From positions 248,001 through 312,000 of the forward strand of contig NZ_BSTX01000002.1 of assembly GCF_030269765.1 (NCBI RefSeq): DNA of 64,000 nucleotides. Reading direction: 5' to 3'. The stretch is from Actinorhabdospora filicis (GTDB lineage Bacteria > Actinomycetota > Actinomycetes > Mycobacteriales > Micromonosporaceae). The notes beneath the pieces were generated by a model. The model did no database searches. It was not told where the DNA came from and saw only the letters and a program-made list of their open reading frames with translations. The position numbers and the translations under genes were made by a program. How positions within the stretch are numbered: position 1 is the first letter of the stretch; each line of letters opens with the position of its first letter. This document shows positions 53,455-63,071 of the stretch, one piece after another.

Positions 53455-53744
53455 TCGGTGAAGACGGCACGAAGCGCTCAGACGCTGAATGCCGGCCGAC
53501 CGATGGCCCTACCGCCGCCACCCGGCCCCCATGCTCCGAGGGTCGCTGCCAGTAGGAACGCCGCCGCATCGGACTCTGCGTGACCACCTCCGCATTCACG
53601 GTGACGCCCCGCTCCCGGCCCGCGGCCCCCGCTTGACGCCCGCGGGCGTCGGGCACCCCGGCTGCGGGCCCGTTCGTCCGCTGACCCATACGGGCGGGCC
53701 CCTCGCGACAGCCCACACGCGAGTGGCCGTACCGAGGAGGCGTG
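53455..53744. other. Intergenic region before the mini-protein gene
   Basis: 290 bp. Frames here are short or lack start signals. The only clear element is ACCGAGGAGG just before ATG 53745. Nothing else supported. Confidence 0.5.
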
Positions 53745-53903
53745 ATGAAGCAGCATCACCTGCCCGTCTACCGATACGTCGAACGCGAAGGCGAGAAGGT
53801 CCTCACCGGCATGTGCGCCTGCACCGGCCCCTGGCCGTGCCCGGACGCGCGGCCCGAGCCCAGGGTGATCCGGCGGGTGGCGATGACGGGCAGCGCCAGA
53901 TGA
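53745..53903 (+). CDS. Mini-protein with clustered cysteines
   Basis: 52 residues: MKQHHLPVYRYVEREGEKVL then TGMCACTGPWPCPDARPEPR and a basic tail. Cysteines C-x-C-x5-C. ATG 53745 has an excellent GAGGAGG at 6-nt spacing, which is the main reason to call it. It precedes the damaged gene at 53938 by 34 nt. Function unknown. Confidence 0.6.
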   Translation: MKQHHLPVYRYVEREGEKVLTGMCACTGPWPCPDARPEPRVIRRVAMTGSAR

Positions 53904-53937
53904 CGCGACTCCTCGGCGGGCTCGGGCCGGGGCGCCG

Positions 53938-54404
53938 ATGCTGACCGCCGCCCCGGAGCCGGTCTACGTCCTCGGCCGCGGTGATGACATCCGCCCGGCG
54001 GTGCTGCTGCGCCTGGATCCGTACTCGGTGCGGGTCTGGCCGGGGGACGCGCGGGTGCTCTTCGCCTGGGAGTTCTTTCGCCTGTGGGGGTGGCGGGTCA
54101 TGATCGATCCGGCCAGCGGCGGGATCCTGGACCTTTTCGCGTGGGGCCTCATCGTCGAGCGGCGCGCGAGCGGGGACGTGCTGGTCGCCCTCCGGCGTCC
54201 CGGTGGGGTGATCTGGGCGGGGCGGGTGCCCCTTCCGGCGGGCTGGGTCGATCAGGTCATGGGACGAAAGGCCGCCTGGCCGCCTGCTACGCGGTGCCCG
54301 ACAGCGGGCACCTGGACGCCTACGGCTCGCTGGCCGAGCGCGTGCGCAAGTCCGCCGACAACGAGCAGCTGCTCGGCGGGCGCGTCCCGCTCCGGGAGGT
54401 GTGA
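53938..54404 (+). pseudogene. Hypothetical protein with one-base frameshift
   Basis: From ATG 53938 the frame gives LTAAPEPVYVLGRGDDIRPA ... VPLPAGWVDQVMGRK. At about 54270 sensible sequence continues in another frame as GRLAACYAVPDSGHLDAYGSLAERV ... LLGGRVPLREV, ending at 54404. Adding one G to AAAGG would read ...VMGRKGRLAACYAV... without a break (about 155 residues). If uncorrected, the first frame runs antisense through the next gene to 54831. Probable sequencing error or recent pseudogene. Confidence 0.65.
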
Positions 54405-54411
54405 GGCCGGC

Positions 54412-55086
54412 TCACAGGAGCCCGCCCAGGCCCTTGCCGACCAGGACGACGCCCAGGACGAGCAGGAGCGTGGCCATGACGGTGGCGTTGTTGCCCTGCA
54501 GCCACGCCTTGAGCCGGTCGAGCGGTGCGCGCATCGCGGACGAGGCGAGCGCGTAGGCGATGACCGGGACGGCCACGGTGCAGGCGGCGAGGATCGTGAA
54601 GATCGCGGCCGTGGTGACCTGTTGCCCGCCGGGCAGGGCCGCGCCGCCGATGGTGACGCCGGCGGCGGCGCACATCGCGAGGTTCTTGGGGTTGATCGCC
54701 GACAGGGCGAAGCCGAGCCCGAGTGCCTTGGCGGGAGTGAACTCGTCGATGGCGGCCATCCATGTCGGGAGCGCGGCCTCGGTGCCGGGCGCGGGTCTGG
54801 CGCGCCATCGCCGCAGGGCCAGCAGCAGTAGCAGGGCGCCCAGGGCGAGTTTGATCCAGGAGACCGCCGCCGAGGGTCCCGTGCCGGAGCCGAGGTCGGT
54901 GATCCCGGCCAGCCACACGAACAGCGCGGTGGCCGCGATGATCCCGGCGATCCAGCCGAGGAGGAACCCCAGGCTGGTTCCGGTCGCGCGTGGTGCGAAG
55001 AGCATGAGGATGACGGCGATGATCGGTACCGGGCTGATGGCCACGCCGATGGCGAGTGGCAGGAGTTCGCCGATCGTTTCGCCCAT
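54412..55086 (-). CDS. GAP/LysE-superfamily membrane protein
   Basis: 224 residues, six hydrophobic segments. N-terminus LPLAIGVAISPVPIIAVILMLFAPRA is the signature of the GAP (Sap/SfLAP) family, related to LysE exporters; internal FALSAINPKNLAMCAAAG is the repeated family motif. In mycobacteria, Gap proteins help export glycopeptidolipids; the substrate here is unknown. Confidence 0.85.
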   Translation of the reverse strand: MGETIGELLPLAIGVAISPVPIIAVILMLFAPRATGTSLGFLLGWIAGIIAATALFVWLAGITDLGSGTGPSAAVSWIKLALGALLLLLALRRWRARPAPGTEAALPTWMAAIDEFTPAKALGLGFALSAINPKNLAMCAAAGVTIGGAALPGGQQVTTAAIFTILAACTVAVPVIAYALASSAMRAPLDRLKAWLQGNNATVMATLLLVLGVVLVGKGLGGLL

Positions 55087-55139
55087 GCCTGGACACTATG
55101 CGGGGATTGATGCACTTAGGCCCATATTCGCGGGACCGG

Positions 55140-55724
55140 TCAGTGTGGACGCTGCCAGGTGATCGGGGGCGGGGTGTACGTCCGTCGGCGCAGGTGCTCG
55201 CCGACCGAGGGCAGGGCGAGCAGGACCACGATGACGATGACGAGGGCGGGCTCCAGCAGGATCCAGGTGTCGTCGAAGACGCGCAGGGGGAAGGGGCGGG
55301 CGGCGGCCTCGGCGTCCAGGACGGCGTTGGTGTCGATGTACTGGCCGGCCTGTCCGCCGGGCGCGCGGAGCATGAGCGTGATGACCGAGCAGAGCAGGTC
55401 GAGTCCGGCCAGGATCCACATGCCGACGCGGGCGCCGTTGCGTCCGGCGAGCACGAATGAGGCCAGGAGGATGTAGGCGGCGATGATGATGAGGGCCAGC
55501 AGCATGCCCACGGCGGCCCCCGACTGGTAGGAGTCGATGACGTCGGCATCGGCGCCCATGTCGTAGAGCGCGTCGGCGCCGGGCCGGCCGGGTGCGCCGG
55601 TGGCGGCGATGGTCCAGATGTTGGCCAGCAGGGCCGCGGCGCACATGCCGTAGGCGATGGTGACGGCCAGGATCAGTGCCGGTGGGCGGGTGCGCGGCAG
55701 AGGTGGGGGAGGGGGCGGGTACAT
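55140..55724 (-). CDS. Hypothetical four-TM protein with Pro-rich N-terminus
   Basis: About 194 residues: MYPPPPPPLPRTRPP, TM1 ALILAVTIAYGMCAAALLANIW, then TM2-TM4 (AVGMLLALIIIAAYILLASFV; VGMWILAGLDLLCSVITLML; ILLEPALVIVIVVLLAL). ATG 55757 is in frame but sits inside a long inverted repeat, so ATG 55724 is preferred. Divergent from the STAND regulator. Family not recognised. Confidence 0.7.
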   Translation of the reverse strand: MYPPPPPPLPRTRPPALILAVTIAYGMCAAALLANIWTIAATGAPGRPGADALYDMGADADVIDSYQSGAAVGMLLALIIIAAYILLASFVLAGRNGARVGMWILAGLDLLCSVITLMLRAPGGQAGQYIDTNAVLDAEAAARPFPLRVFDDTWILLEPALVIVIVVLLALPSVGEHLRRRTYTPPPITWQRPH

Positions 55725-55750
55725 GGGGATCCAATCGGGGACGGCGTGGG

Positions 55751-55783
55751 TCCACATCGGACGGTGGCGGCGTCCGATGTGGA
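55751..55783. promoter_or_regulatory. 12-bp-arm inverted repeat between divergent genes
   Basis: TCCACATCGGAC (55751-55762) and its exact complement GTCCGATGTGGA (55772-55783) flank nine bases. Lies 27 bp upstream of the membrane-protein start and 147 bp before the STAND regulator. Could be an operator or a 5'-UTR hairpin. Confidence 0.6.
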
Positions 55784-55929
55784 GTGGAGGATCGCTCTCA
55801 CGGTAGGGACGGCACCGCCGCCGGTGCTCGTGTCGGGCGTCCGGAAAACGTCCGGAGTGGACGGAGGATGCGCCGTGGGGGCGGTCGCGATACAGTCCGG
55901 TCCGGCGCTGGCGATGGGGGCGTGGATCT

Positions 55930-58281
55930 GTGACGGACGGCGTCGATGGGCCGATCTCGGCCGACTCGGAGTCGGCGGCCTGGCGGCTGCTGGGCGAGAC
56001 CATGCGCGAGTGGCGCGTCCGGGCGGGGCTGAGTCTCCAGGGCCTGCACGCGCACCTTCACTACTCCAAGCAGACCCTCAGCGACTACGAGAACGCCAAG
56101 GTGCGCCCCTCGGCGGCCGTTCTGGCCGAGTGCGAGCGGCTTTTCGCGGCCCCGCCGGGCCTGCTGACCGGCCTGCGCGACCGCGCCAACGCCCTGCGCG
56201 CGGCGCGCGTCCAGGGCGTGGGGACGGTGGCCACGCTCCCGCCGCCGATGAGCGACTTCACCGACCGTGAGCCCGAACGCGCCCGCCTGCGCGCCCTTGC
56301 CGCGTCGGCGCTGACCGCAGCGGACCCGGTGATCGCGCTGCTGCACGGGCCACCGGCGGTCGGCAAGTCCAGTTTGGCCGTCGAGCTGGGGCACCGGCTG
56401 AGCGGCTACCGGCTCGTCCTGCGCGCCGAGCTCTCCCAGAACGGGCGGCCGCTGGCCGCCGAGCGCGTCGCCCACCGGCTGCTGGCCACCCTCGGCGTCC
56501 TCGACGCCGACATCCCCGAGGAGCCCGCGCGCCGCTCGGCGCTGCTGCGCACGCTCCTGGCCCATCGCGGCCCGGCGATCCTGATCCTCGACGACGCGGG
56601 CGATGCCGCGCAGGTCCAGCCGCTGCTTCCCCACAAGGGACCCGCGCTGGTGCTGGTCACCAGTAGACGGAGGCTGGCGGGTGTCGCGGTGAGCGAGGCC
56701 GTCCGCCTCGACCCCTTCGACCGCGACGCCTCCGGGATCCTGCTGCGCCGCCTGATCGGCGAGCGGCGCTGCGAGGCCGAGCCGGAGGCCGCCGAGCGCG
56801 TCATCGACTCCTGCGGCGGCATCCCCATGGCCCTGCGCGGGGCGGCCTTCCGGTGCGGTGAGTTCCATCCCGACTGGCCGCTGTCGCACCTGGCCGACCT
56901 GCTCGGCGACGCAGACACCCGGCTCCATTCCCTGGACAGCGGCGATCTCGGGCTGCTCGCCGGGCACGACATCGCCTACGAGGCGCTCTCACCCGCCGCG
57001 CGGCTGCTCCTGCGCCGCTGGAACCTCGCTCCGGGGCCCGGCGTGACCGCCTCCATCGCCGCGATGCTCACCGGCGGTCCGGACGCAGCCCGCGCGCTGG
57101 CCGAGCTCGCCGCCGCCAGCCTCATCACGCCCACCGCGACGGTCGGGATGTACCAGGCCCACGACATCGTCGCCGACTACGCCGCCCACCGCCTCCGCCT
57201 CGAAGAAACCGCGCAGGAGCGGCGGGAGGCGGGCGACGCCTACCGCGACCGGCTCCTGGACACCGCCACGCGCCACGGGCGTCTCCTCGCCCTCGGCGCG
57301 GCCGCCGACGCCCACCAGGCCGCCGCCCGCTCCTGGCTCGACGTCCACTTCGACCACGTCCTCGCCCTGGTCACCACCACCCCCGTCGAGCCCGGGACCG
57401 CCCGCGACCTCCTCGACGCCGTCAACTGGTACCTGGACCTGCGCTGCCGCTGGCACGAGGCGGGCACCCTGGCCACCGCGCTGACGGCCGTCGCCGAGCG
57501 CGCCGACGACGACCGGCTGCGCATGGCCTGCCACGGCACCCTCGGCCTGGCCGCGGGCGAGACCCAGCAGCTCCAGCGCGCCGCCGAGCACCACCGCGTC
57601 GCCCACCGGCTGGCGATGTCGCGGGGAGCCGTCGCCGACGCCGTCGAAAGCCTCGGCTACCTCGGCAACAACCTCCGCGACCTCGGCGACTTCACCGCCG
57701 CCGCCGAACACCACACCACCGCCCTCGACCTCGCCCGCGGCCACCGCGATCCGACCACCATCGCCGCCGCCCTCAACCGCCTCGGCGCCACCCTCACCTG
57801 CACCGGCGACCACGACGCCGCCCTCGCCGCACTCCACGAGGCCCGCGAGGTCTGGCACGCGATCGGCGCCACCCGTCCCCTCGCCATGGCCCACTACCGG
57901 CTCTCGGTCGTGCACGCCGCGACCGGACGCGCGGGCGAAGCCGTCGAGCACGCCCGCCGGGCCGCGCGCCTGTTCGCCGAGCACGACGACGCCTGGGGCA
58001 CCGCCGCGGCCGCGCAGGCCCTCGGCGTGGCGATCTCCGCCCTCGGCCACCACGACGAGGCCGCCGATCACCTGGCCACGGCCGCCGGGATCTTCGGCGA
58101 GCTCGGCGACCGGGTGCGCCAGGCCCAGACCCTGCGCGCGCTCACCGGCGTCCACACCCTCGCCGGACGCGGCGAGGAGGCCGCGGCGGTGGCCGCGCAG
58201 GCCCGCGAGGTGCTGCTGCGCCTGGAGGAGACGCCGCTGATCGCCGCCGAGCTGGCCGGGGAGCCGCCGCCGCTGGTGTGA
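55930..58281 (+). CDS. XRE-NB-ARC-TPR regulator (STAND NTPase)
   Basis: 783 residues from GTG 55930. About 20-85: XRE HTH (LGETMREWRVRAGLSLQGLHAHLHYSKQTLSDYENAKVRPS). About 110-360: NB-ARC-like NTPase with P-loop LHGPPAVGKSSLAVELG, Walker B AILILDDAGDA, ALVLVTSRRRL sensor and GGIPMALR (GLPL-like). About 380-780: winged helix then TPRs (AAEHHRVAHRLAMSRGAVADAVESLGYLGNNLRDLGDFTAAAEHHTTAL ...). Such STAND switches oligomerise on ligand binding; in Streptomyces they regulate secondary metabolism or serve in conflict systems. Confidence 0.92.
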   Translation: MTDGVDGPISADSESAAWRLLGETMREWRVRAGLSLQGLHAHLHYSKQTLSDYENAKVRPSAAVLAECERLFAAPPGLLTGLRDRANALRAARVQGVGTVATLPPPMSDFTDREPERARLRALAASALTAADPVIALLHGPPAVGKSSLAVELGHRLSGYRLVLRAELSQNGRPLAAERVAHRLLATLGVLDADIPEEPARRSALLRTLLAHRGPAILILDDAGDAAQVQPLLPHKGPALVLVTSRRRLAGVAVSEAVRLDPFDRDASGILLRRLIGERRCEAEPEAAERVIDSCGGIPMALRGAAFRCGEFHPDWPLSHLADLLGDADTRLHSLDSGDLGLLAGHDIAYEALSPAARLLLRRWNLAPGPGVTASIAAMLTGGPDAARALAELAAASLITPTATVGMYQAHDIVADYAAHRLRLEETAQERREAGDAYRDRLLDTATRHGRLLALGAAADAHQAAARSWLDVHFDHVLALVTTTPVEPGTARDLLDAVNWYLDLRCRWHEAGTLATALTAVAERADDDRLRMACHGTLGLAAGETQQLQRAAEHHRVAHRLAMSRGAVADAVESLGYLGNNLRDLGDFTAAAEHHTTALDLARGHRDPTTIAAALNRLGATLTCTGDHDAALAALHEAREVWHAIGATRPLAMAHYRLSVVHAATGRAGEAVEHARRAARLFAEHDDAWGTAAAAQALGVAISALGHHDEAADHLATAAGIFGELGDRVRQAQTLRALTGVHTLAGRGEEAAAVAAQAREVLLRLEETPLIAAELAGEPPPLV

Positions 58282-58290
58282 GGCGCGGTC

Positions 58291-58497
58291 CTACCGGTCG
58301 TCGGGACGCCGTGGTTCGTGCGGTGTGGACGGTGGCCGCTCGTCGTGCCGGCCGCGCGAATCCGGATGCCGGGTCAGCGCCCAGGTCACCAGGACCACCG
58401 CGCCGGTCCAGACGGCCAGGCCGGCCATCCACCCGAACCACGTCCACGGAGCCATCATCGGCGAGAAGGCGCTGTGCCAGCCCCACATCATGCCCAT
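58291..58497 (-). CDS. Small membrane protein
   Basis: 68 residues: Met/Trp-rich N-terminus (MGMMWGWHSAFSPMMAPWTWFGWM), one or two TM segments (AGLAVWTGAVVLVTWAL) and a charged cytoplasmic tail. ATG 58497 has GGAGGT at 7 nt. Resembles small SHOCT-less membrane proteins that neighbour stress clusters. Divergent from the universal stress gene. Confidence 0.75.
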   Translation of the reverse strand: MGMMWGWHSAFSPMMAPWTWFGWMAGLAVWTGAVVLVTWALTRHPDSRGRHDERPPSTPHEPRRPDDR

Positions 58498-58703
58498 GAG
58501 GTCCACCTCCTTTCATCCGCAACGTAAGGCGAGCGGCACGGGTGGGGCGACGGGCCGAGTGCCCGCGTCGGCGGAGGCGTAGGTCCCGGGGTCTTTCGGA
58601 TCTGCCGAGAGGCGCCCTCGGGCACTGCCGCGCGAGCGCGGGCGGGCCGACGATGGCCTTGTCCAGCCGAACCGGCTGGCGGACGGCTCGAAGGAGGCAT
58701 GTC

Positions 58704-59561
58704 ATGTCCGGTGATGCTCAGGTGATCCTGGTCGGCTCGGACGGGTCGACGGCGGGTAAGACGGCCGTCGACCACGCCGCGCGGATCGCCGCGCGCGACC
58801 ACGCGACGCTGGAGATCCTGCACGCCTACCAGCACCCCTACGGGTACTACTCGATGCTGGGCGCGGTCTACCCGGTGTCGGAGTCGGAGGAGTGGCGGCG
58901 CGCGGCCGCCGAGTTCCTCACCGCCGAGGCCGAGCGGGTGAGCAAGGAGTTCCCGGACGTGCCCGAGGTCCGGGTGACGCTGGTGCAGGGCGGGGCGGCA
59001 CTGTCCCTGGTGGACGCCTCGCGCACGGCGGTGCTCACCGTCGTCGGAGCACGCGGCGCCGGAGGCTTCGCGCAGCTCCTGCTCGGCGCGGTCTCGACAC
59101 AGGTCGCCGGGCACGCGCACGGCGTCGTGGAAGTCGTCCACGAGGGCGACGGCGAGCGCGACCGCTCGCCGGTCGTGGTCGGCTACGACGGATCGGACGC
59201 CTCGGCGCTCGCCCTGCGCTTCGCCGTCGGTGAGGCCGTGGCGCGCGGGGTCCGGCTGATCGTCGCGCGCTTCTACGACTCCGCCTTCGACAATGCCGCC
59301 GAGCGCGCCCAGGAGGCGATGGCCGCGGTGAAGACCCGCCTGGCGAGCGAGCACCCCGGCCTGGAGGTTGAGGCGCTGGCCCTCGTCGGTGAGAACGCCG
59401 CCTACGGGCTCGCCGAGCTCTCGCGCGACGCTGGGCTCACCGTCGTCGGCTCCCGCGGGCACGGTGGCTTCACCGGTCTGCTGCTGGGCTCGGTGAGCCA
59501 GGGGCTGCTGCACCACGCGCACGGCCCGGTGGCCGTCGTTCATGAGAGGAAGACGTCGTGA
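58704..59561 (+). CDS. Universal stress protein, tandem UspA domains
   Basis: 285 residues with two Usp domains. ATP-binding loops are visible: N-terminal VVGARGAGGFAQLLLGAVS, C-terminal VVGSRGHGGFTGLLLGSVS; VGSDGS and VGYDGSD at the domain starts. ATG 58704 after AAGGAGG. The stop overlaps the dehydrogenase start by 4 nt (GTGA). Tandem Usps are hallmark members of DevR/DosR dormancy regulons. Confidence 0.93.
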   Translation: MSGDAQVILVGSDGSTAGKTAVDHAARIAARDHATLEILHAYQHPYGYYSMLGAVYPVSESEEWRRAAAEFLTAEAERVSKEFPDVPEVRVTLVQGGAALSLVDASRTAVLTVVGARGAGGFAQLLLGAVSTQVAGHAHGVVEVVHEGDGERDRSPVVVGYDGSDASALALRFAVGEAVARGVRLIVARFYDSAFDNAAERAQEAMAAVKTRLASEHPGLEVEALALVGENAAYGLAELSRDAGLTVVGSRGHGGFTGLLLGSVSQGLLHHAHGPVAVVHERKTS

Positions 59562-60592
59562 AAGCCGCGGTGTACGAGAAGCAGGGCGTGGTGAAGTGGA
59601 CCGACGTGCCCGACGCGTTGGTCCGTGATCGCACCGACGCCGTCATCCGGGTCGAGGCCACCACGATCTGCGGCACCGACCTGCACATCCTGCGCGGTGA
59701 CGTCCCCGAGGTCCCCGCCGGGCTGGTCCTGGGGCATGAGGCCGTCGGGACGGTCGTCGACGTCGGCCTGGCGGTGCGGACCCTGCGTCCGGGTGACCGT
59801 GTCCTGGCCTCCTGCATCACCTCGTGCGGGACGTGCGGGTACTGCCGCGACGGGCGCTACGGCCAGTGCCGTGGCGGGGGCGGATGGCTGCTGGGGCACC
59901 GCATCGACGGGGTGCAGGCGGAGTACGCGCGGATCCCGTTCGCCGACACCTCGACCTTCGTGCTTCCCGAGCGCGTCGATGTCGAGGACGCCGTGCTGCT
60001 CGCCGACATCTTCCCGACCGCCTACGAGGTCGGTGTCCTCAATGGGCGGATCCGGCCCGGTGACACCGTGGTGATCGTGGGGGCCGGGCCGGTGGGCCTG
60101 GCCGCGGTGGCCACCGCGCGGCTGTTCTCCCCGGGCCACATCATCGCCGTCGACCCGGTGGGCGCCCGCCGGGACACCGCCAAGCTCATGGGCGCCGACA
60201 TCACCGCCGCGCGCCCGGTGGAGGTCATGGAGATGGTCGCCGCGGTCACCGATGACGGGGCCGACGTGGTCATCGAGGCGGTGGGGACGCCGGAGGCCTT
60301 CGAGTTGTGCACGACGCTGGTGCGGCCCGGCGGGAGGGTCGCCAACATCGGCGTGCACGGCTCGGCGGCGCCGCTGCACTTGGAGCGGCTGTGGACCAAG
60401 GACGTCACCATCACCACCGGCCTGGTCGACGGGCACACCACGGCGCGGCTGCTGCGCATGCTGGCCGCCGGGCGGCTCGACATCGCGCACCTGGTCAGTC
60501 ACCGCTTCTCCCTGCACGACATGGAGGAGGCCTATGCGGTGTTCGCCGACGCCGGGCGCACCGGCGCGCTCAAGGTGGCGCTCACGAGCTGA
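59558..60592 (+). CDS. Zinc-dependent alcohol dehydrogenase
   Basis: 344 residues. Catalytic zinc ligands in TICGTDLHI and [10 protein letters not shown]; structural zinc site [16 protein letters not shown] (four Cys); Rossmann [18 protein letters not shown] 59558 overlaps the USP stop, so they form an operon. Likely regenerates NAD+ under oxygen limitation, using short-chain aldehydes or alcohols; substrate inferred from context only. Confidence 0.92.
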   Translation: MKAAVYEKQGVVKWTDVPDALVRDRTDAVIRVEATTICGTDLHILRGDVPEVPAGLVLGHEAVGTVVDVGLAVRTLRPGDRVLASCITSCGTCGYCRDGRYGQCRGGGGWLLGHRIDGVQAEYARIPFADTSTFVLPERVDVEDAVLLADIFPTAYEVGVLNGRIRPGDTVVIVGAGPVGLAAVATARLFSPGHIIAVDPVGARRDTAKLMGADITAARPVEVMEMVAAVTDDGADVVIEAVGTPEAFELCTTLVRPGGRVANIGVHGSAAPLHLERLWTKDVTITTGLVDGHTTARLLRMLAAGRLDIAHLVSHRFSLHDMEEAYAVFADAGRTGALKVALTS

Positions 60593-60609
60593 GGGCCGGA
60601 TACGGGACG

Positions 60610-60631
60610 AGGGGCGGCTTCGGCCGCCCCT
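60610..60631 (+). terminator. TTCG-loop hairpin after the ADH gene
   Basis: AGGGGCGGC-TTCG-GCCGCCCCT followed by TTCG; 18 nt after the ADH stop. A UUCG tetraloop makes it very stable. Confidence 0.85.
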
Positions 60632-60645
60632 TTCGTCGGTGCCGG

Positions 60646-60667
60646 GGCAGGGTCTTATGTCCCTGCC
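60646..60667 (+). promoter_or_regulatory. DevR/DosR-like box before phosphoketolase
   Basis: GGCAGGGTCTTATGTCCCTGCC: inverted arms GGCAGGG/CCCTGCC with an A+T-rich centre. The core GGGtCTTAtGTCCC resembles the mycobacterial DevR consensus GGGACTwwAGTCCC with two differences. It ends 55 bp before ATG 60723. Confidence 0.5.
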
Positions 60668-60722
60668 GGGTGAAGCCGTCGCGCTCTGTGACCGGGACCG
60701 TCCCGGACGCGACGATCAGGGA

Positions 60723-63071
60723 ATGACAGCAGAGGTGACACCGACCACGGCCCGCCTGTCCGACGCCGACCTCGCCGCGATCGACGCGTGGTGGCGCGCG
60801 GCGAACTATCTCACCGCCGGCCAGATCTACCTCATGGGCAATCCGATGCTGCGCGAGCCGCTGCGGCCGGAGCACATCAAGCCGCGCCTGCTCGGCCACT
60901 GGGGTACCAGCCCGGGCCTGAACCTGCTGTGGGCGCACCTCAACCGCGTCATCATCGCCCGCGACCTCGACGTCCTGTTCGTCACCGGTCCCGGGCACGG
61001 CGGCCCGGCGATCCTGGCCAACACGTGGCTGGAGGGCACCTACAGTCAGGTGTATCCCGAGGTCGGACGCGACGAGGCCGGTATGGGCCGGTTGTTTCGG
61101 CGCTTCTCGTTTCCCGGCGGGGTGCCCAGCCATGTCGCGCCCGAGACGCCCGGCTCGATCCATGAGGGCGGCGAGCTGGGCTACTCCCTCGCCCACGCCT
61201 ACGGTGCGGCCTTCGACAACCCTGGCCTGACGGTGGCGTGCGTGATCGGTGACGGTGAGGCCGAGACCGGGCCGCTGGCCGCGTCCTGGCTCTCCCAGCG
61301 GTTCCTCGACCCTCGCACCGACGGTGCGGTCCTGCCGATCCTGCACCTCAACGGCTACAAGATCGCCAATCCGGCGGTGCTGGCGCGGATCCCCGACGAG
61401 GACCTGCTGTCGCTGATGCGCGGGCACGGCTTCGACCCCATCGAGGTCGAGGGCTGCACCCCGCAGGACGTGCACCGGGAGCTGGCCGCCGCGCTCGACC
61501 GCGCCTTCGACCGGCTCTCCGAGATCCGCTGGTGGGCGGGTGCGAGCGGGCACCGGCCGCGCCCGCCGATGATCGTGCTGCGTACGCCGAAGGGCTGGAC
61601 AGGTCCGGTCGAAGTGGACGGCGTGCCGGTGGAGAACACCTTCCGTGCCCACCAGGTTCCGCTCCCGGGGGTGCGGGAGAATCCGGCGCACCTGGCGCAG
61701 CTGGAGGCGTGGCTGCGCTCCTATGGTCCCGAGGAGCTCTTCGGGCCCGACGCCCACCACGGTCGTCTGATCCCCGCGCGGCCGATGAGCGCCAACCCCC
61801 GCGCCAACGGTGGTGCGCTGCTGCGCCCGCTGGCGCTGCCGCCGCTGGAGCCGTACGCGGTGGCCGTCGAGGAGCCCGGCGCGTCCGACGTCGAGGGCAC
61901 GCGCCCGGCGGGGGAGTGGCTGCGCGACGTGATCGCGGCCAACCCGGAGAACTTCCGCCTCTTCGGTCCCGATGAGGTCGCCTCCAACCGTTTGGGGGCG
62001 GTCTTCGAGGTCACCGACCGGCGCTTCAACGCGGCCATCGTCCCCGGAGACGACCATCTGGCGCCCGATGGGCGGGTGATGGAGGTGTTGAGTGAGCATC
62101 TGTGTCAGGGCTGGCTGGAGGGTTATCTTCTGACCGGCCGGCACGGGCTGTTCACCAGCTACGAGGCGTTCATCCACATCGTGGACTCGATGTTCAACCA
62201 GCACGCCAAGTGGCTCAAGTCGACCCTGGACATCCCGTGGCGGCGCCCGATCGCGTCGCTGAACTACCTCCTGTCATCGCACGTGTGGCGCCAGGACCAC
62301 AATGGCTTCTCCCATCAAGACCCCGGCTTCATCGACCACGTGGTCAACAAGAAGGCCGAGGTCATCCGCGTCTACCTGCCACCGGACGCCAACACCCTCC
62401 TGTCGACCATGGACCACTGCCTGGCCTCACGCCACTACGTCAACGTGATCGTGGCGGGCAAGCAGCCGCAACCGGCCTGGTTGTCGCTTGAGGACGCCCG
62501 CGACCACTGCCGGCGCGGTGTGGGGATCTGGGAGTGGGCGAGCAATGACGAGGGCGAGCCCGACGTCGTGATGGCCTGCGCCGGGGACGTCCCGACCCTG
62601 GAGACCCTCGCCGCCGTCGGCATCCTCCGCGCCCACGTGCCGGGCCTGCGCGTGCGGGTGGTCAACGTGGTCGACCTGATGCGGCTCGAACCCGACTCCG
62701 AGCATCCGCATGGGATGCCGGATGCGCAGTTCGACGCGCTGTTCACCACCGACAAGCCGGTGGTCTTCGCCTACCACGGCTACCCGTGGCTGATCCACCG
62801 GCTGACCTACCGCCGCACCAACCACGACAACATCCACGTGCGCGGTTACAAGGAAGAAGGCACCACGACCACGCCCTTCGACATGGTCATGCTCAATGAC
62901 CTCGACCGCTTCCACCTGGTCATGGACGTCATCGACCGCGTACCGGGCCTGGCCGTCAGGGAAGCCGCGCTACGGCAACGCATGTACGACGCCCGCCAGC
63001 GCGCCCGCGCCTACACCCGCGAACACGGCGAGGACGCCCCCGAGATCAAGGACTGGCGATGGACACCGTGA
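60723..63071 (+). CDS. Phosphoketolase (XFP)
   Basis: 782 residues, full family length. ThDP-dependent enzyme cleaving xylulose-5-P and/or fructose-6-P to acetyl-P. Visible family motifs: [89 protein letters not shown] (ThDP-Mg) and [28 protein letters not shown] 60723. The P-type ATPase start overlaps its 3' end by 13 nt. Acetyl-P supply without oxidative phosphorylation suits the dormancy context. Confidence 0.95.
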   Translation: MTAEVTPTTARLSDADLAAIDAWWRAANYLTAGQIYLMGNPMLREPLRPEHIKPRLLGHWGTSPGLNLLWAHLNRVIIARDLDVLFVTGPGHGGPAILANTWLEGTYSQVYPEVGRDEAGMGRLFRRFSFPGGVPSHVAPETPGSIHEGGELGYSLAHAYGAAFDNPGLTVACVIGDGEAETGPLAASWLSQRFLDPRTDGAVLPILHLNGYKIANPAVLARIPDEDLLSLMRGHGFDPIEVEGCTPQDVHRELAAALDRAFDRLSEIRWWAGASGHRPRPPMIVLRTPKGWTGPVEVDGVPVENTFRAHQVPLPGVRENPAHLAQLEAWLRSYGPEELFGPDAHHGRLIPARPMSANPRANGGALLRPLALPPLEPYAVAVEEPGASDVEGTRPAGEWLRDVIAANPENFRLFGPDEVASNRLGAVFEVTDRRFNAAIVPGDDHLAPDGRVMEVLSEHLCQGWLEGYLLTGRHGLFTSYEAFIHIVDSMFNQHAKWLKSTLDIPWRRPIASLNYLLSSHVWRQDHNGFSHQDPGFIDHVVNKKAEVIRVYLPPDANTLLSTMDHCLASRHYVNVIVAGKQPQPAWLSLEDARDHCRRGVGIWEWASNDEGEPDVVMACAGDVPTLETLAAVGILRAHVPGLRVRVVNVVDLMRLEPDSEHPHGMPDAQFDALFTTDKPVVFAYHGYPWLIHRLTYRRTNHDNIHVRGYKEEGTTTTPFDMVMLNDLDRFHLVMDVIDRVPGLAVREAALRQRMYDARQRARAYTREHGEDAPEIKDWRWTP

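Noticed and set aside
54405..54831. Extension of the 53938 gene as a 297-codon protein
   Set aside because: After the frameshift the frame is antisense to the clear GAP-family membrane gene and becomes low-complexity Asp/Glu/Gly sequence.
58572..58660. Additional DevR boxes upstream of the universal stress gene
   Set aside because: GGTCCCGGGGTCTTT and GGGCCGACGATGGCC are only loosely palindromic and differ too much from the consensus to call by eye.
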